Part shown: in pieces, positions 1 to 6,951 of the stretch
Position numbering within the stretch: the stretch's first letter is position 1
Layout of the letters: each line of letters starts with the position of its first letter
Assembly (NCBI GenBank): GCA_011775825.1
Contig: JAABYK010000692.1
Span: 19,272 to 29,089, forward strand
DNA length: 9,818 bases
DNA from: Candidatus Zhuqueibacterota bacterium
GTDB taxonomy: Bacteria > Zhuqueibacterota > Zhuqueibacteria > Oceanimicrobiales > Oceanimicrobiaceae
Direction of reading: 5' to 3'
Position numbers and translations under genes: made by a program
Notes under the pieces: model-generated
Database searches by the model: none
The model's input: only the letters and a program-made list of their open reading frames with translations
What the model was told of the DNA's origin: nothing

Positions 1-916
1 CACTCAGGATATGCGCGAGATGGGCGGGCTTCGCAAAAAAATGCCGATTACATTCTGGACGTTCCTGATTGCAACGCTTGCTATTTCCGGGATTCCACCA
101 CTGTCCGGTTTCTGGAGTAAGGATGCGATCCTCGCGGCCTCACTGGAATTTGGAATGCAGCATCCTCAACACATGATAATTTTTGTTGTCATGGTTCTGT
201 CGGCAGCGATTACAGCTTTTTATATGTTGCGCCTGGTCTATCTGACATTTGCGGGAGATCCACGAGACAAAGAAAAGTACGAGCATGCCCATGAATCTCC
301 CTGGGTTATGACCGTGCCCCTTTCTGTTCTTGCCGTGTTCTCCGTAGGCACGATTTGGTGGGGTTGGTTTGAGCATTTGGTTGCAAAGCCCGAGCTCGCA
401 TCATTTGCGAGTGGCTTTGCAGGCGCGGCCGAAACGCATGAGGCGGCTCACGGCGCTGCGTCAGCTCATCTCATGGCATTAGGGCTTTCCATCCTTGCGG
501 CAGGCCTGGGAATTCTGTTGGCGACGGTTACCTATTATTGGAAAAAAATCTCTGCAGAGGCGTGGGGAAGACGTCTTAAGGCGGTCTACAAGTTGCTGTG
601 GAATAAATATTATTTTGATGAGCTTTATGGTGCGACGGTCATTAAAGGCACGCTCCTTACGAGCCGAATTGCCTCCGCGTTTGACTTGTCTGTAATCGAT
701 GGAATAGTTAATGGCACAGCCAAAGCTACCGCCGGCTTTTCTTTTGCCGAGGGATGGTTTGATTTGCGCATCGTCGACGGATTGGTCAATCTCGTTGGGA
801 GGATTGTCGAGTTCTTTAGTTCGCGGTTGCGTGAGATTCAAACCGGTAAGGTTCAAAGCTATATCCTGATTGCGTTAGCTGGAGTTGTGTTGCTGTTCAT
901 CGTTCAACTGTTCTAA
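1..916 (+). CDS. nuoL: NADH-quinone oxidoreductase subunit L, C-terminal half (5' truncated by window)
   Basis: This is the largest antiporter-like proton-pumping subunit of respiratory complex I, in the cytoplasmic membrane. The frame is open from base 2 (first residues TQDMREMGGL), so the protein continues upstream of the window. About 304 residues are visible, roughly half of the usual length. The visible part starts in the loop before TM12 and shows GIPPLSGFWSKDAIL, whose lysine (visible residue 40) matches the TM12 lysine of the family. Several helices follow, then the KYYFDELY motif (visible 202-209) and the long lateral helix region. It ends with GKVQSYIL leading into the last TM helix, as NuoL proteins do. 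An Ala/His-rich loop (about visible 135-156) is probably lineage-variable. nuoM follows after 28 bp, which shows operon organisation. The identification is firm; only the N-terminus is unseen. Confidence 0.97.
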   Translation, partial: TQDMREMGGLRKKMPITFWTFLIATLAISGIPPLSGFWSKDAILAASLEFGMQHPQHMIIFVVMVLSAAITAFYMLRLVYLTFAGDPRDKEKYEHAHESPWVMTVPLSVLAVFSVGTIWWGWFEHLVAKPELASFASGFAGAAETHEAAHGAASAHLMALGLSILAAGLGILLATVTYYWKKISAEAWGRRLKAVYKLLWNKYYFDELYGATVIKGTLLTSRIASAFDLSVIDGIVNGTAKATAGFSFAEGWFDLRIVDGLVNLVGRIVEFFSSRLREIQTGKVQSYILIALAGVVLLFIVQLF

Positions 917-932
917 GAGGAGATTGAGGAGA
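917..932 (+). promoter_or_regulatory. Tandem Shine-Dalgarno-like repeat ahead of nuoM
   Basis: Immediately after the nuoL TAA, the heptamer GAGGAGA occurs twice, at 917-923 and 926-932, with a 9-nt period. The second copy lies about 12 nt before the nuoM ATG at 945. This is slightly long for an ideal ribosome binding site, but it is the only purine-rich candidate. It supports the ATG at 945 as the start. Whether both copies are used is unknown. Confidence 0.6.
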
Positions 933-944
933 AAGTTTTAAAGT

Positions 945-2519
945 ATGCAAAACTACGTACTCACACTGATAACCTTTCTGCCGATATTGGGCATTTTGTT
1001 TCTTTTGCCTGTGCCAAAACAGAATAAGAATGTTATTAGAGTTATTGCCGCTGTTTTTACCGGATTGCAGGTTGTTCTCGCGGTTTGGATTTTTATGAAC
1101 TTTGACCGCTCGACGACGGCATTTCAGTTTACCGAACAATACAAGTGGATTCCGTCGTTCAATATCGAGTATTTCATGGGCATTGACGGTTTGAGTGTGT
1201 CCATGGTGCTTTTGACGGCTCTGTTGTCGTTTATTTGCATATTTGCATCCTGGGGCATCGACAGGGGAGTGAAGGGCTACTTCGCGATGTTCTTGCTTTT
1301 GGATACCGGTATGGTGGGTGTATTCTGTGCCCTTGATTTCTTTCTGTTTTACATTTTTTGGGAAGTCATGCTCCTTCCCATGTATTTCCTGATTGGCATC
1401 TGGGGAAGTCCCTCCCGACGTGAGCCGGACGGCATGGTCAGAGGCGGACCGTATGCGGCAATCAAGTTCTTCCTGTACACATTGTTTGGCAGCGTCCTGA
1501 TGCTCCTGGCTATGCTGGTCTTCTATTTCAACGTACAAGATCCTGTGACCGGCGGTCACACTTTTAATATGCTCCACATCATGGATCAGTCAAATCACAG
1601 CGGCGTTCTTCTTATTGACACGATTCGAAGAGTGCTCTATGTCGCACTTTTCATCGGATTTGCCATCAAAGTTCCCGTTTTTCCATTTCATACGTGGCTC
1701 CCGGATGCACACGTTGAAGCTCCCACGGCCATAAGCGTGATCCTGGCGGGTGTTTTGTTAAAAATGGGAACCTATGGCATGCTCCGGATCAGCTTTCCCA
1801 TGCTCCCGGATGCAATGAAATTCGAGTATTTTGCTTATGGTATGGCCATTCTTGGCTTGGTCAACATCATTTATGGCGCTTTTTGTGCCATGGCGCAAAA
1901 GGACTTAAAGAAGCTTGTGGCGTATTCAAGCATCAGTCACATGGGCATTGTTCTGCTGGGAATGTCGGGCCTGACTTCTTTGGGTATGAACGGAGCCGTC
2001 ATGCAAATGTTTAATCACGGTACGGGCACCGCGATGCTCTTTCTTTTGGTCGGTGTGGTTTACGACCGAGCGCATCATCGAAATATTGACGAGTTTGGCG
2101 GCCTTGCGGTACGGATGCCGATTTATGCCGCCGTCGTGAGTTTGGCCTTTTTCGCCGGGTTGGGCCTTCCCGGTCTCTCGAGCTTCATCAGTGAGGCGTT
2201 TTCGTTTTTGGGAGCATTTGGTTCAACGGTGTTTAATTTGAAAGCCATCACCATCATCTCAACCATAGGCATCGTTCTCACCGCCGGATACTTTTTGTGG
2301 ACATTTCAACGTATGTTTTTGGGTGAGTTGAATCCCAGATATGCCGACTTGCCTGAGATTAATGGTCGAGAACTGTTCACGTTGGTCCCGCTTGGCGTCA
2401 TCATCATTATACTGGGCGTCTATCCCGCACCCTTACTGGATTTGATAAAGGTGTCTTTAAATAATCTCGTGGATGTGGTGATTTCATCTGGTGCGCCAAC
2501 TGTATTAGGACTTCAATAA
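945..2519 (+). CDS. nuoM: NADH-quinone oxidoreductase subunit M
   Basis: An antiporter-like proton-translocating subunit of complex I, 524 aa, close to the family's usual length (about 500), with about 14 hydrophobic helices. Expected charged residues are visible. TM5 Glu140 is in FYIFWEVMLLPMY. Lys242 is in FAIKVPVFPFHTWLPDAH, the NuoM/MrpD-type signature. Lys273 is in LLKMGTYG, an LKKLVAYSSISHMG motif spans about 321-334, and a TM12 glutamate (Glu417) is in FISEAFS. Proline and glycine breaks in the discontinuous helices (LPG at 408-410) are also present. It sits 28 bp after nuoL and 11 bp before nuoN, so all three are one transcript. The ATG at 945 gives a normal N-terminus (MQNYVLTLITFLPILG) and has purine-rich sequence upstream. 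No truncation or frameshift is seen. Confidence 0.98.
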   Translation: MQNYVLTLITFLPILGILFLLPVPKQNKNVIRVIAAVFTGLQVVLAVWIFMNFDRSTTAFQFTEQYKWIPSFNIEYFMGIDGLSVSMVLLTALLSFICIFASWGIDRGVKGYFAMFLLLDTGMVGVFCALDFFLFYIFWEVMLLPMYFLIGIWGSPSRREPDGMVRGGPYAAIKFFLYTLFGSVLMLLAMLVFYFNVQDPVTGGHTFNMLHIMDQSNHSGVLLIDTIRRVLYVALFIGFAIKVPVFPFHTWLPDAHVEAPTAISVILAGVLLKMGTYGMLRISFPMLPDAMKFEYFAYGMAILGLVNIIYGAFCAMAQKDLKKLVAYSSISHMGIVLLGMSGLTSLGMNGAVMQMFNHGTGTAMLFLLVGVVYDRAHHRNIDEFGGLAVRMPIYAAVVSLAFFAGLGLPGLSSFISEAFSFLGAFGSTVFNLKAITIISTIGIVLTAGYFLWTFQRMFLGELNPRYADLPEINGRELFTLVPLGVIIIILGVYPAPLLDLIKVSLNNLVDVVISSGAPTVLGLQ

Positions 2520-2530
2520 CCTCAAGATCA

Positions 2531-4051
2531 ATGGACTATTCAGCCACACTGCAAGATAATATCAACAGTCTCAGCTATTTTTTGCCCGAACTCATCTTGA
2601 CGGGCGTGATCCTCGTCTTGATCGTTGCTGATCTTATTCTCAAAAAAGAACGATCCCCCTGGACTTCTTTCGTGGCTCTCGCGGGATTGATTGGGGCTTT
2701 CGTGGCCGTTTATCAGCAGTACGACCTCGGCACAAGGTCGATATTTAATAATATGCTGGTCGTCGATCCGTTCGCGTTATTTTTCAAACTGCTCTTCCTG
2801 GCTTCGACCATCCTGGTAATTTTTCTTTCTATTGGCTCGGTTGAGCTTGCCGGGAGACAGGTTGGTGAATACTTTACTTTAATTGTCGCCACCACATTGG
2901 GCATGTTTTTGATGGCTTCAGCCACAAACCTACTGACGATTTTCATTTCCATTGAGATGGTGAGCATCACCTCGTTTATTTTAGCGGCGTATTTGAAAAC
3001 GCGTCGGAGATCGAGTGAAGCAGGATTGAAGTACGCGATTTACGGAGCGTTCTCTTCCGGCCTGATGTTGTATGGCATCTCCTTGATCTATGGGCTCACC
3101 GGAACGCTGAATATCTATGAAATCAGCGAAGCTCTGGCTGCCACAAATCCGGATCGGCTGACATTGTTTGTTGCGGTGATATTGATTTTGGCCGGGTTCG
3201 GATATAAAATTGCGGCCGTACCGTTTCATTTTTGGGCGCCCGATGTGTATGAGGGGGCTCCGACGCCCGTCACCGCGTTTTTCTCAATCGGGCCGAAAGC
3301 CGCCGGATTTGCGCTGCTGATTCGGTTCTTCAATGTAGCATTGGTATCCAGTGGCACGAATGGAGATGCGTCTGATTGGTATGCCGTTACCGGACTGGAT
3401 TGGACGCACTTGTTAGCCGTGGTTTCTGCCGCCACTATGACGCTGGGGAACTTGATCGCCATCGTACAGCGAAATGTCAAAAGATTGCTGGCTTATTCCA
3501 GTATTGCTCATGCCGGATATGCCCTCATGGGAGTGGTGGTTTTTTCTAAGGAAGGCATTTACGCAACGATGTTCTATTTGGTCGTATATTACTTAATGAA
3601 TCTCGGAGCTTTCCTTGTTGTTATTGTGAATCAAGAATTGGTCAGAAGTGAAAGCATTGACGATTACAAAGGACTGGTGTGGAAGGCTCCCATTCCGGCA
3701 GTAGCGATGGGTGTGTTTCTGTTCTCTCTTACAGGTTTACCTCCCACAGGTGGCTTTGTGGGTAAATTTTATCTGTTTGCTGCTTTGATCAACGGTGGAC
3801 AGGCTTATTATTGGTTAGCTGTGGTCGGCATATTGAATAGCGTGGTTTCGCTTTACTATTATGCGCGAATTCTAAAAGCGATGTATTTTGACAAACCAGA
3901 AGACGAGGAGGTGGCGACCGGACTAACCGTTTCACCGTATTATGTCACCCTGCTGGCGGTGTTAGTCATTCCTACCATTATGCTCGGTGTTTACTGGGCG
4001 CCATTAGCCGATTTGGCTAATTTTTCTGTTGAGTTTCTAAAAACTCTCTGA
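2531..4051 (+). CDS. nuoN: NADH-quinone oxidoreductase subunit N
   Basis: The third antiporter-like membrane subunit of complex I, 506 aa, a typical length. Key residues are TM5 Glu142 (FISIEMVSI), Lys167 (GLKYAIYGAFSSG), Lys226 (GYKIAAVPFHFWAPDVYEG, the NuoN-type signature), Lys256 (GPKAAGF), Lys317 (VKRLLAYSSIAHAGY) and Lys412 in the GGFVGKFYLF segment of TM12. In NuoN the TM12 charge is a lysine rather than the glutamate of NuoM, and that separates the two paralogues here. The ATG at 2531 lies 11 bp after the nuoM stop and has no obvious Shine-Dalgarno sequence (CCTCAAGATCA), so translational coupling to nuoM is likely. It is the last nuo gene on the strand; NuoL-M-N order is the usual distal end of the operon. 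Confidence 0.98.
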   Translation: MDYSATLQDNINSLSYFLPELILTGVILVLIVADLILKKERSPWTSFVALAGLIGAFVAVYQQYDLGTRSIFNNMLVVDPFALFFKLLFLASTILVIFLSIGSVELAGRQVGEYFTLIVATTLGMFLMASATNLLTIFISIEMVSITSFILAAYLKTRRRSSEAGLKYAIYGAFSSGLMLYGISLIYGLTGTLNIYEISEALAATNPDRLTLFVAVILILAGFGYKIAAVPFHFWAPDVYEGAPTPVTAFFSIGPKAAGFALLIRFFNVALVSSGTNGDASDWYAVTGLDWTHLLAVVSAATMTLGNLIAIVQRNVKRLLAYSSIAHAGYALMGVVVFSKEGIYATMFYLVVYYLMNLGAFLVVIVNQELVRSESIDDYKGLVWKAPIPAVAMGVFLFSLTGLPPTGGFVGKFYLFAALINGGQAYYWLAVVGILNSVVSLYYYARILKAMYFDKPEDEEVATGLTVSPYYVTLLAVLVIPTIMLGVYWAPLADLANFSVEFLKTL

Positions 4052-4056
4052 AAATG

Positions 4057-4087
4057 CACGTTTGGAATTTTGTCAAATTCGGGCGTG
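4057..4087 (+). terminator. Candidate stem-loop terminator after nuoN
   Basis: In the 89-bp gap after nuoN, CACG (4057-4060) pairs with CGTG (4084-4087). TTT (4061-4063) can form G-U wobbles with GGG (4081-4083). GAATTT (4065-4070) pairs perfectly with AAATTC (4075-4080) around a TGTC loop, leaving one bulged G. A T-rich stretch (TTCATATTTTT, 4088-4098) follows, but it is interrupted. The stem is fairly weak, so this may be an inefficient terminator or an mRNA 3'-end structure that lets some transcription run into the carboxypeptidase gene. Confidence 0.4.
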
Positions 4088-4140
4088 TTCATATTTTTGA
4101 ATCGTTAATTCACTTGATCTGCATGGAATAAAAACCTCTC

Positions 4141-5631
4141 GTGGCAACTATGAAGAACCATCTGTATACTTTGAGAACCTTTCTTTTAAGTCTGATCGCG
4201 TTACTTTCTGGTTATGTGTTGATCGTCGGTTTAAGTGTCAGGAGCAATGAAAATCGGTTGAACGTCCGTATCCTCACCAATTCGCCTCTTGATTCCTTTC
4301 GCCTGAAAAAATTTGATCTTGCCAAAAAGAAGAAGGGCAAGAATTATGTTGAGGCCACGGTTTCTCAGAATGAATTGCAACAAATAAAGAAAAGTGGCTT
4401 TAAGGTGGCCATGGTATCCACCAGGGGTCGTAATACAAGTATTCCACCGTTTTACAAGACCTTAGAGGAAATTGAATCTGATTTACATCGCTTACAATTG
4501 AAGTATCCCAACATTTTGGCCGTCGAGAAAATTGGTGAATCCACTGCATTAAAGCTACCTATTTGGGCAGCCAAGATTTCGGACAATGCTGCTGAGAGTG
4601 AGGATGAACCACGGATTTTGTTCATGGGTGTACATCATGCTCGTGAACCCATCGGAGCAAACATCTGCTTGAGAATCATGGAATCTTTGTGCGAAGGCTA
4701 TGATACCGACAACAAAATAGAGGAATGGGTCGATGACCTTGAAATATGGCTTGTCCCGGTCGTGAATCCCGATGGGTACAAATATGTCATGGACAATAAT
4801 TTGCACTTTCCGTGGTGGCGCAAAAATTTGCGGGACAATGACGGAGATGGTTTATTCAATCCACTTTATGATGGTGTGGATTTGAATCGAAACTATGATT
4901 ACAATTGGGATGAAGGTGGGGATGGCAAACCGAATAGTTGGTTTTATCGAGGAAGGAGTCCTTTTTCTGAAAACGAAACCAAGAGCATTTTGCGTTTGGC
5001 GCTTCGGGAAAATTTTGTGATTGGCATCTCCTATCACAGTTACGGTGAGTCCATCTTGTTTCCCTGGGGAAACTACAACCGTCCTCCTGATTTAGAACTG
5101 ATTGTGGAAATTGCCAGCGAAATGGCGGCCAGGATACGAAAAGAGTCGGGGCGTGGCCGGTATTCAATCCTGCCTTTGAATGGAAGAGTGGGGCAGAGTT
5201 CTATTTGGATGTACGGTCAGCTTCGCGTTCTCGACTACATTGTTGAGGTTGGAACAGAATACTTTCCCGCCGAAGAGCATATCGATTTTATTTTAGACGA
5301 ACATTTGAAAGGTGCTTATTATCTTTTTGACAAGATGTTGAACACAGGAGTTAGCGGCCACGTGTATGACGGTGAGACGGGAGCACCGCTTTTGGCGGAA
5401 GTGGAGGTGAGAGAACTCGCAACGGACTATGTTCAACCTCGAAGAACCGATCCCAGATTTGGCAGCTTTCACAGATTGTTGAATCCTGGCTATTACACCT
5501 TTGAGATTAGAAGTGAAGGCTACCACCCCAAAATTGTGTCAGATGTTCGAGTTCGAAGAGGTAGGTTCAAGGAGTTGAATGTCGGGTTGCGCAGAAAAAA
5601 TAAGGTCTTATCAAACGGAGCGTCAAATTAG
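4141..5631 (+). CDS. M14 family zinc carboxypeptidase, membrane-anchored or secreted
   Basis: A 496-aa metallo-carboxypeptidase expected to trim C-terminal residues from peptides outside the cytoplasm. Residues about 10-33 form one hydrophobic segment (signal peptide or anchor, no clear AxA site). Residues about 38-95 resemble the Lys-rich pre-domain common in bacterial M14 enzymes. The catalytic domain covers about 100-400. Zinc ligands are His166 and Glu169 (GVHHAREP) and His299 (ISYHSYGES). Substrate-binding Asn249-Arg250 lies in DGVDLNRNYDYNW, NPDGY is at 209-213, and the likely catalytic Glu369 is in IVEVGTEYFP. An acidic DNDGDG loop (232-237) looks like a calcium-binding insertion. Residues about 404-483 resemble a carboxypeptidase regulatory-like beta-sandwich. 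An in-frame TAA at 4129 limits the start to GTG 4141 (GGAA 12 nt upstream) or ATG 4150. GTG is chosen, with modest certainty. All key residues are intact; the exact specificity cannot be read. Confidence 0.93.
   Translation: MATMKNHLYTLRTFLLSLIALLSGYVLIVGLSVRSNENRLNVRILTNSPLDSFRLKKFDLAKKKKGKNYVEATVSQNELQQIKKSGFKVAMVSTRGRNTSIPPFYKTLEEIESDLHRLQLKYPNILAVEKIGESTALKLPIWAAKISDNAAESEDEPRILFMGVHHAREPIGANICLRIMESLCEGYDTDNKIEEWVDDLEIWLVPVVNPDGYKYVMDNNLHFPWWRKNLRDNDGDGLFNPLYDGVDLNRNYDYNWDEGGDGKPNSWFYRGRSPFSENETKSILRLALRENFVIGISYHSYGESILFPWGNYNRPPDLELIVEIASEMAARIRKESGRGRYSILPLNGRVGQSSIWMYGQLRVLDYIVEVGTEYFPAEEHIDFILDEHLKGAYYLFDKMLNTGVSGHVYDGETGAPLLAEVEVRELATDYVQPRRTDPRFGSFHRLLNPGYYTFEIRSEGYHPKIVSDVRVRRGRFKELNVGLRRKNKVLSNGASN
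5595..5611 (-). terminator. Weak AT-rich hairpin with T-tract, possible end of the minus-strand operon
   Basis: Read on the minus strand, ATAAG-AC-CTTAT (5611-5600) is followed directly by a run of six T (5600-5595), a few bases past the exonuclease stop codon. The stem is short, has little GC and its loop is tight, so it is at best a weak intrinsic terminator. It lies inside the 3' end of the carboxypeptidase coding region. No better terminator was seen for either convergent gene. Confidence 0.22.
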
Positions 5632-6888
5632 GTTGTCGGTCCCAAACTTCTGAATCTTTGACGTCAGTCTTTGCTTACGATACTCGAGATCGTCTTTATA
5701 TTGACTCCATTTATCGTTACTCTCCAAGGCTTCCAAAACCTCGATTTCTTTTAATCCTTTTTCAACCAGTTTTTTAGCTGCGACAAAGTCATTCTTTCTG
5801 TGTTCGTAATGTTTGGCCAACTCTATGTATGGTACAGGATGGAACGCTTCAGAGGTCATGCAATCATGCCAGACTTCGGCTGCATGACGCCAGTTCTCCA
5901 GCTTTTTGTGATTGAAGCCCATTTGAAAAAGCAATTCTCGTTTGTCGCTTGCGGGAAAGGGCGAGTTTTCAAGAAAGTCCTCGTAGATGCTGAGCGCATT
6001 CTCATACTGGTTAAGTGATTCATAAACTTTACCTACTGCCAAAACATCGTGAACGGCTCGGCATTCGGATAGAGGATCTTCAAATACTTGCATGACTTTT
6101 GTCAAAAGACCCGCCATGGAAAGAACATCCTGCTGATTGTGGTAAAATACGGGTTTGAGCGCTTCCACATTCCGGTATTGCAAGAAACTGAAATAGAGGT
6201 GGGGAATTAAGTAGCCTGGAACATCTCCCGTTCTTACAACTTGCAAGAGATACTGCTCTGCTGTATTTAGCGAACAATCCGGGAGTCTATTTTTCCAATG
6301 GCGCCGCACCGCATGCAGCAAATCCAAATGGTGTAGTTGTGTCAGCGGGGATTCAATTCTGTGGTAAATATTTCTTGAAGCAAGAACGGGGACATCAAAC
6401 GACTTACCATTGTAGCTTACAACCAGTCTAAATTCATTCATAAACTGATTGAGTTCAAATAGTAAGGGGTGTTCTTCATTCAAGTCATTCATGAAATACT
6501 GTGCCACCCGAAAGCAAGCGTTGTCAAAATAACCAATGCCAATCAGAAAGGCAAAGGTACCGGTACCGCCGGAAATGCCCGAAGTTTCGGTATCGACAAA
6601 AAGGATTCTTTTGAGATCAATTTCACCGATTTGGGCATTCTTTGCCACAAGTGGCAAAAGCGCGGAGGGTTTTTCCAGCAAAGCATCCAGTGGTAGAATG
6701 CCGTGCTTATAATCCAGTGAAAACTCTTGTTCACAAAAGAAAAAGGAGCCTGAAGGGGACTCCTTAATTTCGCCACCCAGAATATTATGAGTCGGGCTAC
6801 TCGGAGTAGGCGAGGGCGGAGGCGTCAGAGAAATATCTCGTCTCAACTGGATCGATTCAATTTGGCGTAGCTTATCCTTGATGTCCAT
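5623..6888 (-). CDS. YprB-like DEDD exonuclease (RNase H-like fold) with C-terminal TPR-like repeats
   Basis: A 421-aa cytoplasmic protein. An N-terminal Pro/Ser linker (about 21-33) precedes a nuclease domain at about 90-270 of the YprB/RNase_H_2 type, related to DnaQ 3'-5' exonucleases. The acidic residues are visible: Asp99 and Glu101 (FVDTETSG), Asp165 (YNGKSFDVPVL) and the His250/Asp254 pair (FYHNQQDVLSMAG), which is a complete DEDDh-like set. Residues about 278-400 hold three helical-pair repeats resembling TPRs (for example GKVYESLNQYENALSIYEDF), probably a protein-interaction module. The biological substrate (DNA or RNA) of this family is not established. The gene is last in the minus-strand set, 63 bp after the slipin gene. 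No good Shine-Dalgarno sequence precedes the ATG at 6888. Its 3' end overlaps the convergent carboxypeptidase gene by 9 bp. Confidence 0.88.
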   Translation of the reverse strand: MDIKDKLRQIESIQLRRDISLTPPPSPTPSSPTHNILGGEIKESPSGSFFFCEQEFSLDYKHGILPLDALLEKPSALLPLVAKNAQIGEIDLKRILFVDTETSGISGGTGTFAFLIGIGYFDNACFRVAQYFMNDLNEEHPLLFELNQFMNEFRLVVSYNGKSFDVPVLASRNIYHRIESPLTQLHHLDLLHAVRRHWKNRLPDCSLNTAEQYLLQVVRTGDVPGYLIPHLYFSFLQYRNVEALKPVFYHNQQDVLSMAGLLTKVMQVFEDPLSECRAVHDVLAVGKVYESLNQYENALSIYEDFLENSPFPASDKRELLFQMGFNHKKLENWRHAAEVWHDCMTSEAFHPVPYIELAKHYEHRKNDFVAAKKLVEKGLKEIEVLEALESNDKWSQYKDDLEYRKQRLTSKIQKFGTDNLI

Positions 6889-6921
6889 AGCGGTATCGTT
6901 GTTCCGAAGATAGTGCTGAAT

Positions 6922-6937
6922 CCAACATACCTGTTGG
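6922..6937 (-). other. Perfect hairpin in the slipin-exonuclease intergenic gap
   Basis: In the 63-bp gap, CCAACA (6922-6927) and TGTTGG (6932-6937) form a perfect 6-bp stem with a 4-nt loop. On the minus strand it lies 14 bp past the slipin stop codon and about 33 bp before the exonuclease ATG. No T-run follows, so it is not a standard terminator. It could stabilise or process the upstream mRNA, or be chance. Confidence 0.35.
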
Positions 6938-6951
6938 CGGCTTTCTAGTGG

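Noticed and set aside
479..856. 125-aa open frame antisense to nuoL
   Set aside because: No recognisable domain, and it sits opposite a conserved coding frame.
897..1577. 226-aa open frame antisense to nuoM
   Set aside because: It lies wholly opposite the strongly recognisable nuoM, has a His/Gln/Lys-rich low-sense composition, no recognisable family and no ribosome site. It is a shadow of nuoM codon use.
4097..4130. Possible sigma-70 promoter for the carboxypeptidase (TTGAAT followed by AT-rich sequence)
   Set aside because: No acceptable -10 hexamer lies 16-18 bp downstream, so no promoter is called.
4856..5167. 103-aa open frame antisense to the carboxypeptidase
   Set aside because: Falls opposite the catalytic core, has Trp/Ser/Pro-rich non-protein-like content and no family match that I recognise.
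6556..6567. GGTACCGGTACC, a doubled palindrome
   Set aside because: Explained by the repeated Gly-Thr codons in the nuclease motif (GGTGT) just after the DTET residues; no reason to see a separate site.
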